Of a stretch of 64,000 nt of DNA, positions 1 through 10,041 are shown piece after piece. Below the pieces are notes generated by a model. It ran no database searches. It was not told the DNA's origin and worked only from the letters and a program-made list of their open reading frames with translations. Source of the stretch: Chamaecyparis obtusa (Eukaryota; Streptophyta; Pinopsida; Cupressales; Cupressaceae); assembly GCA_027943335.1 (NCBI GenBank), contig BSBK01007858.1:807501-871500 (forward strand). The letters are read 5' to 3'. The first letter of the stretch is position 1. Every line of letters starts with the position of its first letter. The position numbers and the translations under genes were made by a program.

Positions 1-47
1 AAGGTTTTGCAAATGAGGATGCAAGTAGAGTGGGTTTAACCATGGAG

Positions 48-127
48 GAAACTCCATAGTTAAGCACACTTGAGCTGGAGTATTACTGGGATGGGTGACC
101 TCTCGAGAAGTCCCGGTGCTTCACCTC
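48..127 (+). pseudogene. 5S rRNA pseudogene fragment, copy 1
   Basis: The segment reads GAAACTCCATAGTTAAGCAC and continues through GGGATGGGTGACC to the TCCCGGTGCTTCACC end. It matches the plant 5S interior and 3' end, covering Box A, the intermediate element and Box C of the internal pol III promoter. Substitutions in the Box A and post-Box-C regions and the missing first 40 or so bases make a functional 5S gene unlikely. Confidence 0.75.
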
Positions 128-412
128 TATGAGAATCACCTAGATCCAATGAGTGCTAAGTGTTCCATTTAATTCTCATGAGAGATGGGTTCGGTGAACC
201 ACTACTCATGAATCATGGGTCAATGAGTTTGACTCAAAAAAACTACACAGTTAAATCTTGATAGCAATATCACAATTTGACTTGCTATGGAAAATATCTC
301 CTACTTATCAATTGATGAGCTTAAGGGGCTTTCTAATGAATGGTTCATAAGGCACAACACTTGGTGAAGGTTTTGCAAATGAGGATGCAAGTAGAGTGGG
401 TTTAATCATGGA

Positions 413-494
413 GGAAACTCCATGGTTAAGCGCGCTCAAGCTGGAGTAGTACTGGGATGGGTGACCTCCTGGGAAGTCCCGGTGCTTCACCTCT
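413..494 (+). pseudogene. 5S rRNA pseudogene fragment, copy 2
   Basis: This copy is closer to canonical plant 5S than copy 1. It has GTTAAGCGCGCTCAAGC (Box A region), GAGTAGTACTGGGATGGG (intermediate element/Box C) and GTGACCTCCTGGGAAGTCC intact. The 5' third of the 5S gene is again absent. The internal pol III promoter elements look usable, but the product would be a chimeric RNA rather than 5S rRNA. Confidence 0.78.
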
Positions 495-672
495 TTGAGC
501 ACCACCTAGATCCAATGAGTGCTAAGTGTTCCATTTCATTCTCATGAGAGATGGGTTCGGTGAACCACTACTCATGAATCATGGGTCAATGAGTTTGACT
601 AAAAAAAACTACATAGTTAAATCTTGATAGCAGTATCACAATTTGACTTGTTGTGGAAAATATCTCCTACTT

Positions 673-1385
673 TTCATATATGATGCTGAAAAAATTCTAA
701 AAAGCATAAAAAGTCTTGCAAAAATAAAAAAAATAAAAAAATTGCAAAAAATTCAAAAAAATAGAAAACGTGCCTTGGTGAAAACCTAGAAACAGGTGCC
801 TTGCTAGCAAAAATACAAAAAAGTTGAAAAAATCAAAAAATCTGTCAAGTGGTGAAAACCTGAAAATAGGCACTACTTGAGACCCTTGCAACTATGTCTA
901 TCAGTCTTGCATGGCACTCATTCGCTCCACTTCTCGCTTTGCCTCTCCTATCCTAGAATTGACTCTTGTCTTAGTCTAGGGGGCATACGTTGTTCTAGCT
1001 TATCTTGGGTCTCTTTGTGTGTCAGGGTTTCTTGGGCAACTTGGTTCCAACAGTGTTTTTCAACACCTCCCCAACTGTGTTTTTCAACACTTCCCTAGCG
1101 TCAAGTGTTTCTCAACACTTATTAGATATCCTACCCATAGTCTAGAATGATACGATATTTCTCACTGGCAGATGTGATACCCAAAGTTTGACTCTATCAT
1201 GTACACACACACACTTAAACACTTGCCTCGCTGAGACTTGCTTGAATTTATTTCTTTGTGTGTTGTCTATGATGATTTCTTTGCTGAGTGTTCTCTCCCT
1301 AATAGTTTTCAATGATGTCGAGCTAGAAGACTGGGGGCACGAGGACATGTTTTATTTATTTTCTGCCTATGGGTATATTTTGTTG
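673..1385. other. Non-coding, A-rich tract resembling a gypsy (Tat/Athila-like) 3' region
   Basis: No credible ORF. Bases 690-860 are A-rich and contain two versions of a GGTGAAAACCT motif flanked by GTGCC/GGCAC (about 770-805 and 846-880), the second able to pair CAAGTGGTG with CACTACTTG. Two GGGGGCA stretches (about 980 and 1333) resemble purine-rich sequence common downstream of pol in plant Tat/Athila-type elements. The tract ends at the ATCCC duplicated by the next insertion and resumes at 12015. Assignment to a lineage is inference. Confidence 0.4.
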
Positions 1386-2260
1386 ATCCCTATAGAGGAT
1401 AAAATATGGATGGGGTCCTAGAACAATGGTTTGCACATAAAAGAGACCCCAAAGCCAATGTTTTACACTTACATTTGAATTGTATTGATATGGAAAGTAA
1501 ATGTAAATGACTAATGTTGAAATGAAGAGATAAAGGTACTTACCTCCAAAAAAGAACCTATTGAAAACCTTGCCAAACAGTCTCAAAAATTGTTGATTTC
1601 TTATAAATTGAACCAAAACTGCGAGATCTACAAAACCCAAAAATCTTTTCCAATTTTGAGGGAGGTTGAGTTTGATCCTCATAAAAGGTCAAATACTACA
1701 TTTTTAATCTGAAGCCCGATTCTGATTCTGTTCATAGATCCTGAAAGTTTGCCAAAAAGGGTATCCAAATCTACTCTCAGATCTGAAATTTCGCACCTGT
1801 AACTGCAAGAAAAAGAAGGTTTTTGTTATTTGTTTGGGGGGTTTGCCTTGGTCAAACCCCAATTTGGAATTAACCTTAATATTGAAATTGAAATTGAGAA
1901 TGCTAGCAAGTAGTAGAAGTAGATCTAACAATGAAGCTATGATATTTAATAGATATGCAAATTCTATTTGAAATGTAATCAAGTATGTTAATATGAAAGC
2001 TTGAACATAACATCAATAAATGTAAATCAAACCTCCATGATTGTATGCTTGGAATCCACCTTGAGGGAAGGATGAATGGATCTTAAAGATGAACAGAGGA
2101 TCTTGAAGGAAGATCACACCATCATGATGGCTAGATCTAGGGTTTGAAGGATGAATCTTGAATGCTTGAACCAAATCCCTTCAATAGCTTGAATGCTTGA
2201 ATCCTTGATCTTCAATGGAGAACTTGGATGGAGAAGAGGACTTGAATGCTTGAATGGATG

Positions 2261-3074
2261 TGATGCAGGAGCATCCTGGGTGTAAAAGAAATCTTGCATC
2301 ACCCAAAAATATTTCTGATTTTTATTTTCAATAAGGGTTATCTTGTGCAAAGCTGCTATTTATGGAAGATTACTATTTTTAGTAAGTTGTTCATATGATC
2401 TCGGAATGTTCTAATTTCACAGTTGGAGGTTCATCTCAGTCATTTCAGCCTACCAGTTGAGTTTCATTGCCACATCATCAGTATTGGTGAAGTTATTGAG
2501 GTTTTTGGGTACAAAATCTTTTAGGTCAATTTTGAAGGTCTTAGAGGCTTCGGATCACAGTCGACCCCTAGCTAACTAGCGCTAGCACATGTCAAGCACT
2601 GTAGATCTTGTCATGGTGTTTTTGAAAAGTGGTTACAATAGAAAAACATAGTTATGGTTAAAAAGTTATGGCCTCTGGAAGTTGGGTTACCTAAAATCAT
2701 ATTTTGTATTTCTTTTGAGCCGACCCTATTGTAAAAATTGTGAAAAATAAATAATTCTATGTTTAGTCAGCCTAAAGGGGTAAATTTCTAGAACCTTCTT
2801 GGGCGGTGGAAATTGCCTATATAAGAAAGGTCTATAGTGTTGTGTTAGGCAGTTTGGGATAGTTTTGAGTAGCAGGTCTAGGTATTGATTCAAAGCTTTT
2901 TCCTTCAGAATATTGTAAGGGAATGCCCATGTGGCTTTCCATATTGTAATTCTGAAAGTTTGTAATTCCACATTTGTGGAGATAATAAGAAGCCCATTTT
3001 CTGTTCTTGCATATTGTTGTTGTTTCTTTGTTTCTGTTATGTGTTTATGGTATTAAGGGGAGCACCCTTCATCA
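2261..3074 (+). repeat. 5' LTR of the deleted chromovirus (814 bp)
   Basis: Starts TGATGCAGGAGCATCCTGGG and ends CACCCTTCATCA, with short inverted termini TGATG/CATCA. It is followed at 3075 by AGTCGTATCAAAGTAGG, a mutated form of the initiator-Met-tRNA primer site (canonical TGGTATCAGAGC). Confidence 0.9.
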
Positions 3075-3234
3075 AGTCGTATCAAAGTAGGAGTTCCTAA
3101 GTGTGTAAACAAATCACCGATTGTGAGACAATTTGCACCAAGACCATGGGTTAGGGTTTCTGTGTAAACAGATCACCGATTGTGAGGTAGTTTGCACCAG
3201 GACCGTGGTTAGGGTTTCAGCAAGAAGCATGAAA

Positions 3235-4014
3235 ATGCCTCCATGAAGGGAACATGGCGGAAGAGCTGGTGTTGTAACACCTAAGTTTAGAGCACTCCAA
3301 AGACAAGTGCGAGCATTGCAAGAAGAGATTCACAGAGGAATGAATCTTAATGTCAGAGACGAAAGCGAGGATGAAGTCGAAGAAGAAGATCAAGGAGAAG
3401 TCGAAGTTGTGAACCCGTAGGAAGAAAGACTTTTTCGAGCCATTTACAAGATCGAGAAAAGACCTAAGATTGAGGTTCTGACATTTTTTGGAAATCTTAA
3501 CCCCGAGGAGTTGATCGACCGGATCAATGAATGTGAAGAATATTTTGAGTATGAAGATATTGAGGATCCTGATAGGATCATATTCATGAAGGCCAGACTA
3601 AAAGGTCATGCGAAGATCTGGTGGCAAGAGATTCAATTGGAGTGAAATAGAAGAGGGAAAGATAAAATCACAAGATGGGATCGAATGGTGGATAAATTGA
3701 AGTGGTATTTCATTCCTATCGAATCCTCATCAGAACAGGCCATGCAGAAGCTGATAAGGAGAAAGTTGCCCGTTACCTTAATGGGTTGAGGCCGAGCATT
3801 CACGAGGAGTTGAATCTAGTTCGAATGAACAATATTGAAGAGGCATACCAGTTTGCCCTAAAAGTAGAGGAAAAGCTAAACAAGAAGTTTGAGAGAAGAC
3901 AAAGTGGAAGAGGTCGTGATGGAAGATCTGGTGGACGGTCATATGGAGATCGAAATGAAGATCCAAAAAAGAAGGATGAGGCTAGTAATAGTTAGAATCA
4001 GGGAGGAGATAGTT
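3235..4014 (+). pseudogene. gag: gag (capsid) remnant of the chromovirus
   Basis: Translated fragments carry the usual plant gypsy gag order. An acidic N-terminal stretch is followed by a capsid core with PEELIDRINECEEYFEYE and the KARLKGHAKIWWQEIQLE motif (about 3505-3645). The C-terminal half contains ARYLNGLRPSIHEELNLV and NIEEAYQFALKVEEKL and then an RGR-rich tail (about 3760-3990). Stops occur (for example at about 3418 and 3643) and the reading frame shifts near 3700-3760, so no continuous Gag can be made. It is homologous to the gag at 21580-22500 on the other strand. Confidence 0.85.
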
Positions 4015-4757
4015 TCAATCATTTCCATGATCAGAATAATAGAGATTAGAGAGGAAGAGAAAGAGGACAAGGTTTAGGAAGAGGAGGCTTCTGCGGAACA
4101 TGTTTTCATTGTGGAGAAGAAGGTCATAGGGCATTTGAATGTCCTCAATGCCAAGGAAGGATAGATAGGAGGAATGAAGGTCAGTCCAGAGGTGCACATG
4201 TAGATAAAGATGCCAGATCATCACATTCTGAAGATACTGAAAGAGGAGAAATGCTGATTAGCAGAAGAGTCCTGCTAAGTGGTGAGAATGAACCATAGCA
4301 AATGAGGAGCCTGTTTCACACGAGATGCAAGTGTGAGGGTAAATGTTGTGATGTGATTATTGATAGTGGAAGCACTGACAATTTGGTGTCAAAAGAGATG
4401 GTGACAAAGTTGAAGCTCAAGAGGTAAAAACATCCACATCCATATTGGGTTGCCTGGGTGCAGGATGACCACAAGGTCATGGTCAGTGAGAAGTGCCTAG
4501 TGAAGTTCAAGATTGGTGGTTACCAAGATGAGGTACTATGTGATATCATATCTATGGATGCATGTCATATGTTGTTGGGTAGACCATGGCAGTTTGAAAG
4601 ATGTGTTGTACATGATGGTTGTGCAAATACCTATTCCCTGACAAAGGATGGAGTGCAACATAAGCTAAAGCCATTGAAGGAGACTGAAGAAAATGTATGT
4701 GGTAATGCACAAATAACTTTTGTTGATAGAGGAAATTTCTCAGATGGTATGTGACAT
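4015..4757 (+). pseudogene. Nucleocapsid zinc knuckle and aspartic protease remnant
   Basis: A complete CX2CX4HX4C zinc knuckle, CFHCGEEGHRAFEC, is encoded at about 4100-4141. Protease follows with the active-site motif VIIDSGSTDNLVS at about 4350-4390. The downstream protease/linker segment with ISMDACHMLLGRPWQFE lies in the 98-codon open stretch 4458-4754. Stops at about 4050, 4296 and 4425 interrupt the frame. Order and spacing fit a Gag-Pol polyprotein in one orientation. Confidence 0.85.
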
Positions 4758-5018
4758 ATGTGTTTTACCTTAATTCCAAAGGCTGGGAAAGAGGAAGTAG
4801 AGGATGTACCTGTAGAAGTTGCAGAATTATTGAATGAGTTTCAGGATATTGTATCTGATAATGTGCCTAATGGATTACCATCAGTAAGAAAGATCAGTCA
4901 TCAGATGGACTTGATTCTAGGAGCCAGTTTACCAAATAAGGCAGCACACAAAATGACACTAGCAGAAAGGGAAGAGTTGAAGATAGATTTGAAGTTTGGT
5001 TCATCACATCATCCATAG
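4758..5018 (+). pseudogene. Protease-RT linker remnant ending at an internal deletion
   Basis: The 86-codon stretch contains ELLNEFQDIVSDNVPNGLPS and LPNKAAHKMTLAEREELK, which align with the linker just before RT in the 17355-23278 element. Instead of running into RT it changes after about 5000 into sequence matching the integrase C-terminal region. About 2.5 kb of pol is missing at this junction. Confidence 0.8.
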
Positions 5019-5510
5019 ATTGTATATGGAAGTAGTCCCAGAAATGCATCTGATTTGAGGAAGCACATTACCAAGATGAATATGCAGTATAAGGCTAAGG
5101 CAGATGAGAAAAGGAGGCATAAGGAATTTCAGGTTGGAGAGGAAGTCATGGTTCATTTATAGAAGGAGCGATTTCCAGTTGGTACATATAACAAGCTGAA
5201 AATGAAGAAGTTTGGGCCATGTAAGATACTGAAGAAGCATAATTCAAGAAATGCATATGAGGTTGAGTTGCTTAACGAGCTAAATATTTCACCAGTATTT
5301 AATGTTTTAGATCTAATAGAGTATCATGAAGGAGGTGTTGAAGATGAGGTTATAGTAGCACAGTGGAGTATTCCAACAACCGGTTGAGATATCAAGGAGA
5401 TTGAAGACATACTGGACAGTCGTGTTGGCAGAAGCACAAGGAACATGACATATGAAGAATATTTGGTCAATAGAAAGAATGACCTGTTGAAGATTCATCA
5501 TGGCTAACGA
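5019..5510 (+). pseudogene. Integrase C-terminal region and chromodomain remnant
   Basis: Fragments include [27 protein letters not shown] and [19 protein letters not shown], typical of the C-terminal domain of gypsy integrase. The chromodomain-like stretch EIEDILDSRVGRSTRN then YEEYLVNRKND follows at about 5400-5490. Stops at about 5161 and 5385 interrupt it. The chromodomain marks the family as a chromovirus; such domains steer integration toward particular chromatin. The usual VKWKG segment is degraded to VNRKN here. Confidence 0.75.
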
Positions 5511-5589
5511 AGGAGGAGGTTAACCATCTTGGTTTTTCTTTGCACACCTAAGTCATGACAAGGTCACTTCTCAAATTACCTCGGGTGTC

Positions 5590-6312
5590 TAATGCAGGAG
5601 CATCCTGGGTGTAAGAGAAATCTTGCATCACCCAAAAATATTTCTGTTTTTGTTTTCAATAAGGGCTATCTTGTGCAGAGTTGCTATTTATGGAAGCTTA
5701 CTATTTTTAGTAAGTTGGTCATATGATCTTGGAATGTTCTGATTTCACAGTTGGAGGTTCATCACAGTCATTTCAACCTACCAGTTGAGTTTCATTGCCA
5801 CATCATCAGTATTGGTGAATTTATTGAGGTTTTTGGGTATGAAATCTTTCAAGTCAATTTTGAAGGTCTTAGAGGCTTTGGATTGTGGTCAACCCCCAGG
5901 CGCTAGCACATGTACATCACTATAGATCTCATCATGACATTTCCAAAAAGTGGTTACAATAGAAAAATAGAGTTACGATTAAAAAGTTATGACCTCCAGA
6001 AGTTGGGTTATCTAAAATCATATTTTGTATTTCTTTTGAGCCGATCCTATTGTAAAAATTGTGAAAAATAAATAATTCTATGTTTAGTCAGCCTAAAGGG
6101 GTAAATTTCTGGAACCTTCTCGGGCGGTGGAAATTGCCTATATAAGAAAGTTTTGTAGTGTTGTCTTAGGTAGTTTGCATATTGTAATTTTGAAAGTTTG
6201 TAATTCCACATTTGTGGAGATAATAAGAAGCCCATTTTTTGTTCTTGCATATTGTTGTTGTTTCACTATTTCTATTATGTGTTTGTGGTATTAAGGGGAG
6301 CACCCTTCATCA
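5590..6312 (+). repeat. 3' LTR of the deleted chromovirus (723 bp)
   Basis: Starts TAATGCAGGAGC (TG changed to TA) and ends CACCCTTCATCA. It is shorter than the 5' LTR because about 84 bp are missing after the TTAGGTAGTTTG segment (about 6175). It is immediately followed by the GGATG target duplication. Confidence 0.9.
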
Positions 6313-7091
6313 GGATGCTTGCTTGATCACCTTGAGAGCTTGCACGTGAAATTTCTTGAGATGAGATGTCCATTGCTTGATTGTGGATGAGAAAATGAGA
6401 GAGGAAGGCCTCCTTTTATAGTGAACTAGGGAACAATCCTCTAGAGGGGCCACCTTGGAGAATTAAATCCCAATTCGGTCCTAACCTTTAGAAAATATAC
6501 CTAGATTAAATGCAATTAGATGATTTACCGTCCCGAAAACCAAAATGGCCAACCTGGAGGCGGGAAAATAGATATCCCGAAAGCCCAATGCCTAAAAATC
6601 CAAGATTTTGGAAATTTGAATGAGGGGGGGGGGGGGGCAAAATTGAGGTTGGACCTGACCTAGTCAGGTTCAAGCTCGATCCTGACCTAGTTGGGATCAA
6701 CCTCGAATTTGACCCTAGGCCCAGATTCAGTTAGAATCAGGTTAGGAGGTCTCGGGGATGCCCAAAAACCTAGAAATGAAATTAGATTAGGACAGAATGT
6801 CAAGAATAGACATAAAATCTTATGATTACTGTGATGAAAGCTAGGAGGAACTATTTCTGAATCCTACCTAGAAAATAGAGCCATAGAAGAGGGAAATTAA
6901 GGAGAATCCTCAGAATCCTAACCCTAATTTCACCTAGAATGAAGAAATCAAGTGTCAAGAAGAAGTGGAAAGTTGGGAGAAAACCAAATACATGCAAAGA
7001 CTTGACCAAGGTGCTTAACATGACTCCAAACTACTTACTCGAAGAGCTAAATGCTCTTATCATGGAAATGCTTCCATTTTAAGATGATACA

Positions 7092-7106
7092 TTAAGCCCC
7101 CACTTT
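7092..7106 (-). promoter_or_regulatory. Polypurine tract of the LARD-like element
   Basis: Read on the minus strand the sequence is AAAGTGGGGGCTTAA, directly next to the TGTATC start of the 3' LTR. This is where plus-strand DNA synthesis would be primed. It fixes the element's orientation as minus. Confidence 0.65.
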
Positions 7107-7620
7107 AGCAAGAGTATGGACTCGATGCAAACTCTTGGTAAAGGAGAAGAAAGAGAAGATCCTAGTGGATTCACAATGAGATAAAATAACACTTAGTTAA
7201 GGAAACAAGCCCCTAGACTAAGACTTCTAACTCAACATACATGTATGAGGGTGTCAAAAGAACAAGGGTTAGTACTAAACAACTCAAATCAATTAGCATA
7301 AGAAACCTCGCTAAGAAATATTTCTCATACTAATATCATATTTGGAAAGCTATCATAAAATCATAAATGTTTACATAATAAAGACAAGAACAACACTATA
7401 AATAACATAGCTTCATGATCCCATCCTATTAGCATGAAAGCAAAAAGAGAGAAAAGAGAAAGTGATTACCTCACCCAGTAAGACGCCCACCTTACCGTGA
7501 ATCACCCTAGAGGGAGAGCCCAATACGTTCACCCATAAACTATGCTTGCAAATGTAATGCATCTTTTGACGACTTTTGGAATATCCATAGATCCACCTTC
7601 TTGTATCACTATGAATATAA
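7107..7620. other. Non-coding interior of the LARD-like element
   Basis: AG-rich sequence with scattered stops in all frames. I see no domain, RNA gene or repeat beyond general purine richness. Confidence 0.5.
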
Positions 7621-7830
7621 AATGCATGTCACCTTAGGATTTAGCAACTTATGTGTGTTACCTTCCAAGATTTAGCATATTTGAAATTGGGAATGCATGT
7701 CCTTTTAGGATTTGGCAACTTATGTGCGTTACCTTCAGAGGATTTAGTATATTAAAAAAAATTGAAAAATGTGTGTCTCCTCAAGATTTAGAAACTTATG
7801 TGCATTACCTTCGAAAGATTTAACATATAA
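7621..7830. repeat. Tandem repeat of about 73 bp, three diverged copies
   Basis: Copies begin at about 7621, 7692 and 7768. Each contains AATGCATGTC or a variant, then AGGATTTAGCAACTTATG, then TTACCTTCnnAAGATTTAnCATAT. It lies in the 3' untranslated interior of the LARD-like element. Confidence 0.7.
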
Positions 7831-9030
7831 ATAAATAAAAACTATAGTACAAGGGAGGCCCTATATATGCCCCCCTCCTTAATATGGAAAAAACATACTA
7901 TTTTGACATGTTAAGGAAAGAAAAGAACAAGGATAATGCCTCCTTCAACATCAAGACAATATCCAAAAACAACACCTAGTCCAAGCCAAGAAGGTCACAG
8001 CTCCTATGAGGCCATGGAAGGGACCAATGTAAAGAGATATCATGCAAGAAGTAAAAAGAAAGTAATCCTTATGAGGGATAACACACTGTTCAGTTTCCAA
8101 GGTGAGAGATATATCAACCATGGAAATCCAATGTCAAACAGTGAAATAGGTTGTGATCAAGGAAAAAGATCCTCGATGCAAACTAAATTTTTTATGTATG
8201 ATTGGATGTCACATAATAGATAAATATTGCTTAACCAAGGAAAGAGGTGAATCCTGGAAAGACAGAAAAGAAGGAGATGCCATCCTTGCCCCCCAAGTGT
8301 AGGACAAAGATGGAAGAGGATACCGACTTCACAATTCAAGGAGATATCTTGTTTAGCAACAATGTACACCATATGCTTAGCGAGGGGTATTGACCCCTAC
8401 ATCCAAGAATATAGATAATCATGAAAAGGATATGTCACTCATGGAAAAAGGATCCTCAAAGAAAGAGATCTTATCAACAAGACCCCCATCATAGAGGAGT
8501 ACTTTAGATAAAATATCATCTTTCAAAGTCAAGAACAAAGATTCAATCATCAAGCCCCTTGCAAAGAAGAGGAAGAGGAATCTTTGAAATGAGGGAAACA
8601 ACTCCAACACCAAGAAAGGGTGAGAGTTTATAAAGAACATAATTTGCAACATAGAGAAGAAGTGACGACTTAGGACAACAACTTCTCATATAAGAAGGTT
8701 ATCCATAGTCAAAATATCTGTCAATATGATGAAATAATATTGCAATATAAAAAAATACCACTAAGCTAAGGAAAGTAGTTCCCTAGACAAAGAGAGAGAA
8801 GAAAGAACCTTGCCCCCCAGGGATGAAAGGTAAGGGATACCTTTACAAAACAAATGTCCTAGAAAAGATATCTTGAATAATAGAAAAGAGCAATGGATGA
8901 AAAACTATCATAATACAAACCATCGAGATAAATGAAAGAATAACCAAGTAAGCTCAAAGCATGAATATAATGGACTGTAAAAGATAGGGAGAAATATACC
9001 TCTTTCCCCCTAGTCTAGAGGAGAAAAGAT
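7831..9030. other. Non-coding interior of the LARD-like element
   Basis: Purine-rich on the plus strand, with short ORFs only (longest 95 codons, on the strand opposite to the element). No recognised domain. Three CCCCCC-type runs (about 7872, 8290, 8815) resemble reversed polypurine tracts but lack LTR starts next to them. Confidence 0.45.
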
Positions 9031-10041
9031 CTATGTTATATCAGAGTGAGGGGTAAAATTATGAATAAATCTCAAAGGAGAAGTTTGTTTTCTCTTATAT
9101 ATATGAATCAAATAATAAGGAGAAGGTACTTTGAAAAATCTTTGCACATCTACATCATGAACCATAGTTTGAATCTTAACACAAGTGTGGGAAGAACTAG
9201 GAATAGAAGATGGAGAATTAAGAATCAGATTAGGAAAGATAAGATTATGATTAGGAAGATTAGGAACACTAGTAAAAGTGTAGGAAGTGATATGAATGGA
9301 AGACACAACTGGAGGAACACTTGGAACCATAGTTGGAAAAGGATTTGAATAGATATAAGTAATACTATGGTAAGAAGGTTGTGAGGTAGGATCTTGATTT
9401 CCCATAAGATCACCACTAAGAGGAAGAGCGTTAAGGGAATGCATATCTTTCTCCACTAATGTCTTGTCACTAGAAGGAATCCCAAATGGAGGTAAAGGAT
9501 CTATAATGTCATCTTCTTTTGCATAAGGGGGGTGTGTTCTAGAGAATATGTTATCCTTTTGTATAAAAAATTCTTCACAAGGAGGGGATAAATGAATGTA
9601 TTTATCCAAGGGTTCATCCCAAAAAGTAGAATTATCCACAATGGCTTCATGAGGAAGAGAGTAATTAACATCCAAATCCAAAGGCTCATCCCAAATAGGA
9701 GGATTATTATCTCTATCAATAAAGCACATTGTAGGATCATCAAAACTCACTAAAGCTTTATCCCTAAAGGGGAAAGAAGGAAAATTATACTCTAAAGTAG
9801 GCTCATAGAAAAGACATATATTAGGAGAAGAATTAACATCAATCCCTAACTCATCTTTGTAAAGGTCAATTAAAGAGGTTGTGGAGGAGGGTGAAATAGG
9901 AATAGGATCAATCGAGATCTCATTCAAACAATGTTCATCCTCACTTCCATGTACCTCATTAAGGTATCTATCATCTTGAACAACAAAAGCCTCATCAAAG
10001 TACTCAAAACAAGAATCATACATGTTGAATACTAAAAGCAT
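9031..10041 (-). CDS. Unknown 336-aa protein of the LARD-like retrotransposon
   Basis: I do not recognise this protein. The ORF is uninterrupted for 336 codons in an element otherwise full of stops, and it lies 370 bp downstream of the primer site, the position where gag normally starts. The first 150 residues are strongly acidic, with WDEPLD repeated at residues 117-122 and 141-146. Residues 200-300 are Ser/Pro/Thr-rich and low in charge. The C-terminus is basic and aromatic. There is no zinc knuckle, protease triad or RT motif and no clear membrane segment or signal peptide. The start is the first Met of the open frame; a second Met at residue 7 is also possible. It may be a gag-like or accessory protein, but that rests on position alone. 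Confidence 0.55.
   Translation of the reverse strand: MLLVFNMYDSCFEYFDEAFVVQDDRYLNEVHGSEDEHCLNEISIDPIPISPSSTTSLIDLYKDELGIDVNSSPNICLFYEPTLEYNFPSFPFRDKALVSFDDPTMCFIDRDNNPPIWDEPLDLDVNYSLPHEAIVDNSTFWDEPLDKYIHLSPPCEEFFIQKDNIFSRTHPPYAKEDDIIDPLPPFGIPSSDKTLVEKDMHSLNALPLSGDLMGNQDPTSQPSYHSITYIYSNPFPTMVPSVPPVVSSIHITSYTFTSVPNLPNHNLIFPNLILNSPSSIPSSSHTCVKIQTMVHDVDVQRFFKVPSPYYLIHIYKRKQTSPLRFIHNFTPHSDIT

Larger units (their letters stand above)
1..672 (+). repeat. Tandem 5S-rRNA-derived repeat (unit about 366 bp, 1.8 copies)
   Basis: Two head-to-tail copies begin at 1 and 367 with the same AAGGTTTTGCAAATGAGG start and stay closely similar for about 305 bp each. The second copy loses similarity near 672. Each contains the 3' two thirds of a plant 5S rRNA gene followed by about 175 bp of shared spacer. 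The 5S 5' end is replaced by unrelated sequence, so this is not a normal 5S rDNA unit. It could be a degenerate 5S array or a Cassandra-like (5S-carrying TRIM) derivative. No Met-tRNA primer site lies between the copies, which argues against a standard Cassandra element. The window starts exactly at a unit boundary, so more copies may lie to the left. Confidence 0.75.
2261..6312 (+). mobile_element. Internally deleted Ty3/gypsy chromovirus nested in an LTR
   Basis: LTRs at 2261-3074 and 5590-6312 flank a 2.5-kb interior with gag, zinc knuckle, protease, integrase C-terminus and chromodomain remnants in order. The reverse transcriptase, RNase H and integrase core are absent. The perfect 5-bp target duplication GGATG is at 2256-2260 and 6313-6317. 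The same host sequence occurs uninterrupted at about 11294-11305 in the sister LTR, giving an empty-site control. LTR ends TGATGCAGGAGC...TTCATCA match the family of the solo LTR at 45547-50347 and resemble the minus-strand chromovirus at 17355-23278. Confidence 0.9.
1391..7091 (-). repeat. 3' LTR of the LARD-like element, split by a nested chromovirus
   Basis: Sequence 1391-2260 plus 6318-7091 aligns along its length with the right LTR at 10434-12014, from TATAGAGGATAAAATATGG to TTTTAAGATGATACA. Removing the nested element and one copy of its GGATG duplication leaves about 1.64 kb, against 1.58 kb for the other LTR. The first base pair is TA where the other LTR has TG. Confidence 0.87.

Noticed and set aside
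48..494. Functional 5S rRNA genes
   Set aside because: The first third of the gene is absent in both copies and the 3' end carries substitutions.
308..1682. Several ORFs of 60-108 codons on both strands around the 5S-like repeats and LTR start
   Set aside because: They overlap each other and non-coding repeats, have no domain, and do not stay open in the second repeat or LTR copy.
7936..8223. 95-codon plus-strand ORF in the LARD-like interior
   Set aside because: It is on the strand opposite to the element, has low-complexity composition and no recognised motif.
9046..9743. Overlapping ORFs of 63-100 codons across the 336-aa ORF
   Set aside because: Shadows of the longer minus-strand ORF; compositions are strongly skewed (Ile/Leu or Arg rich).
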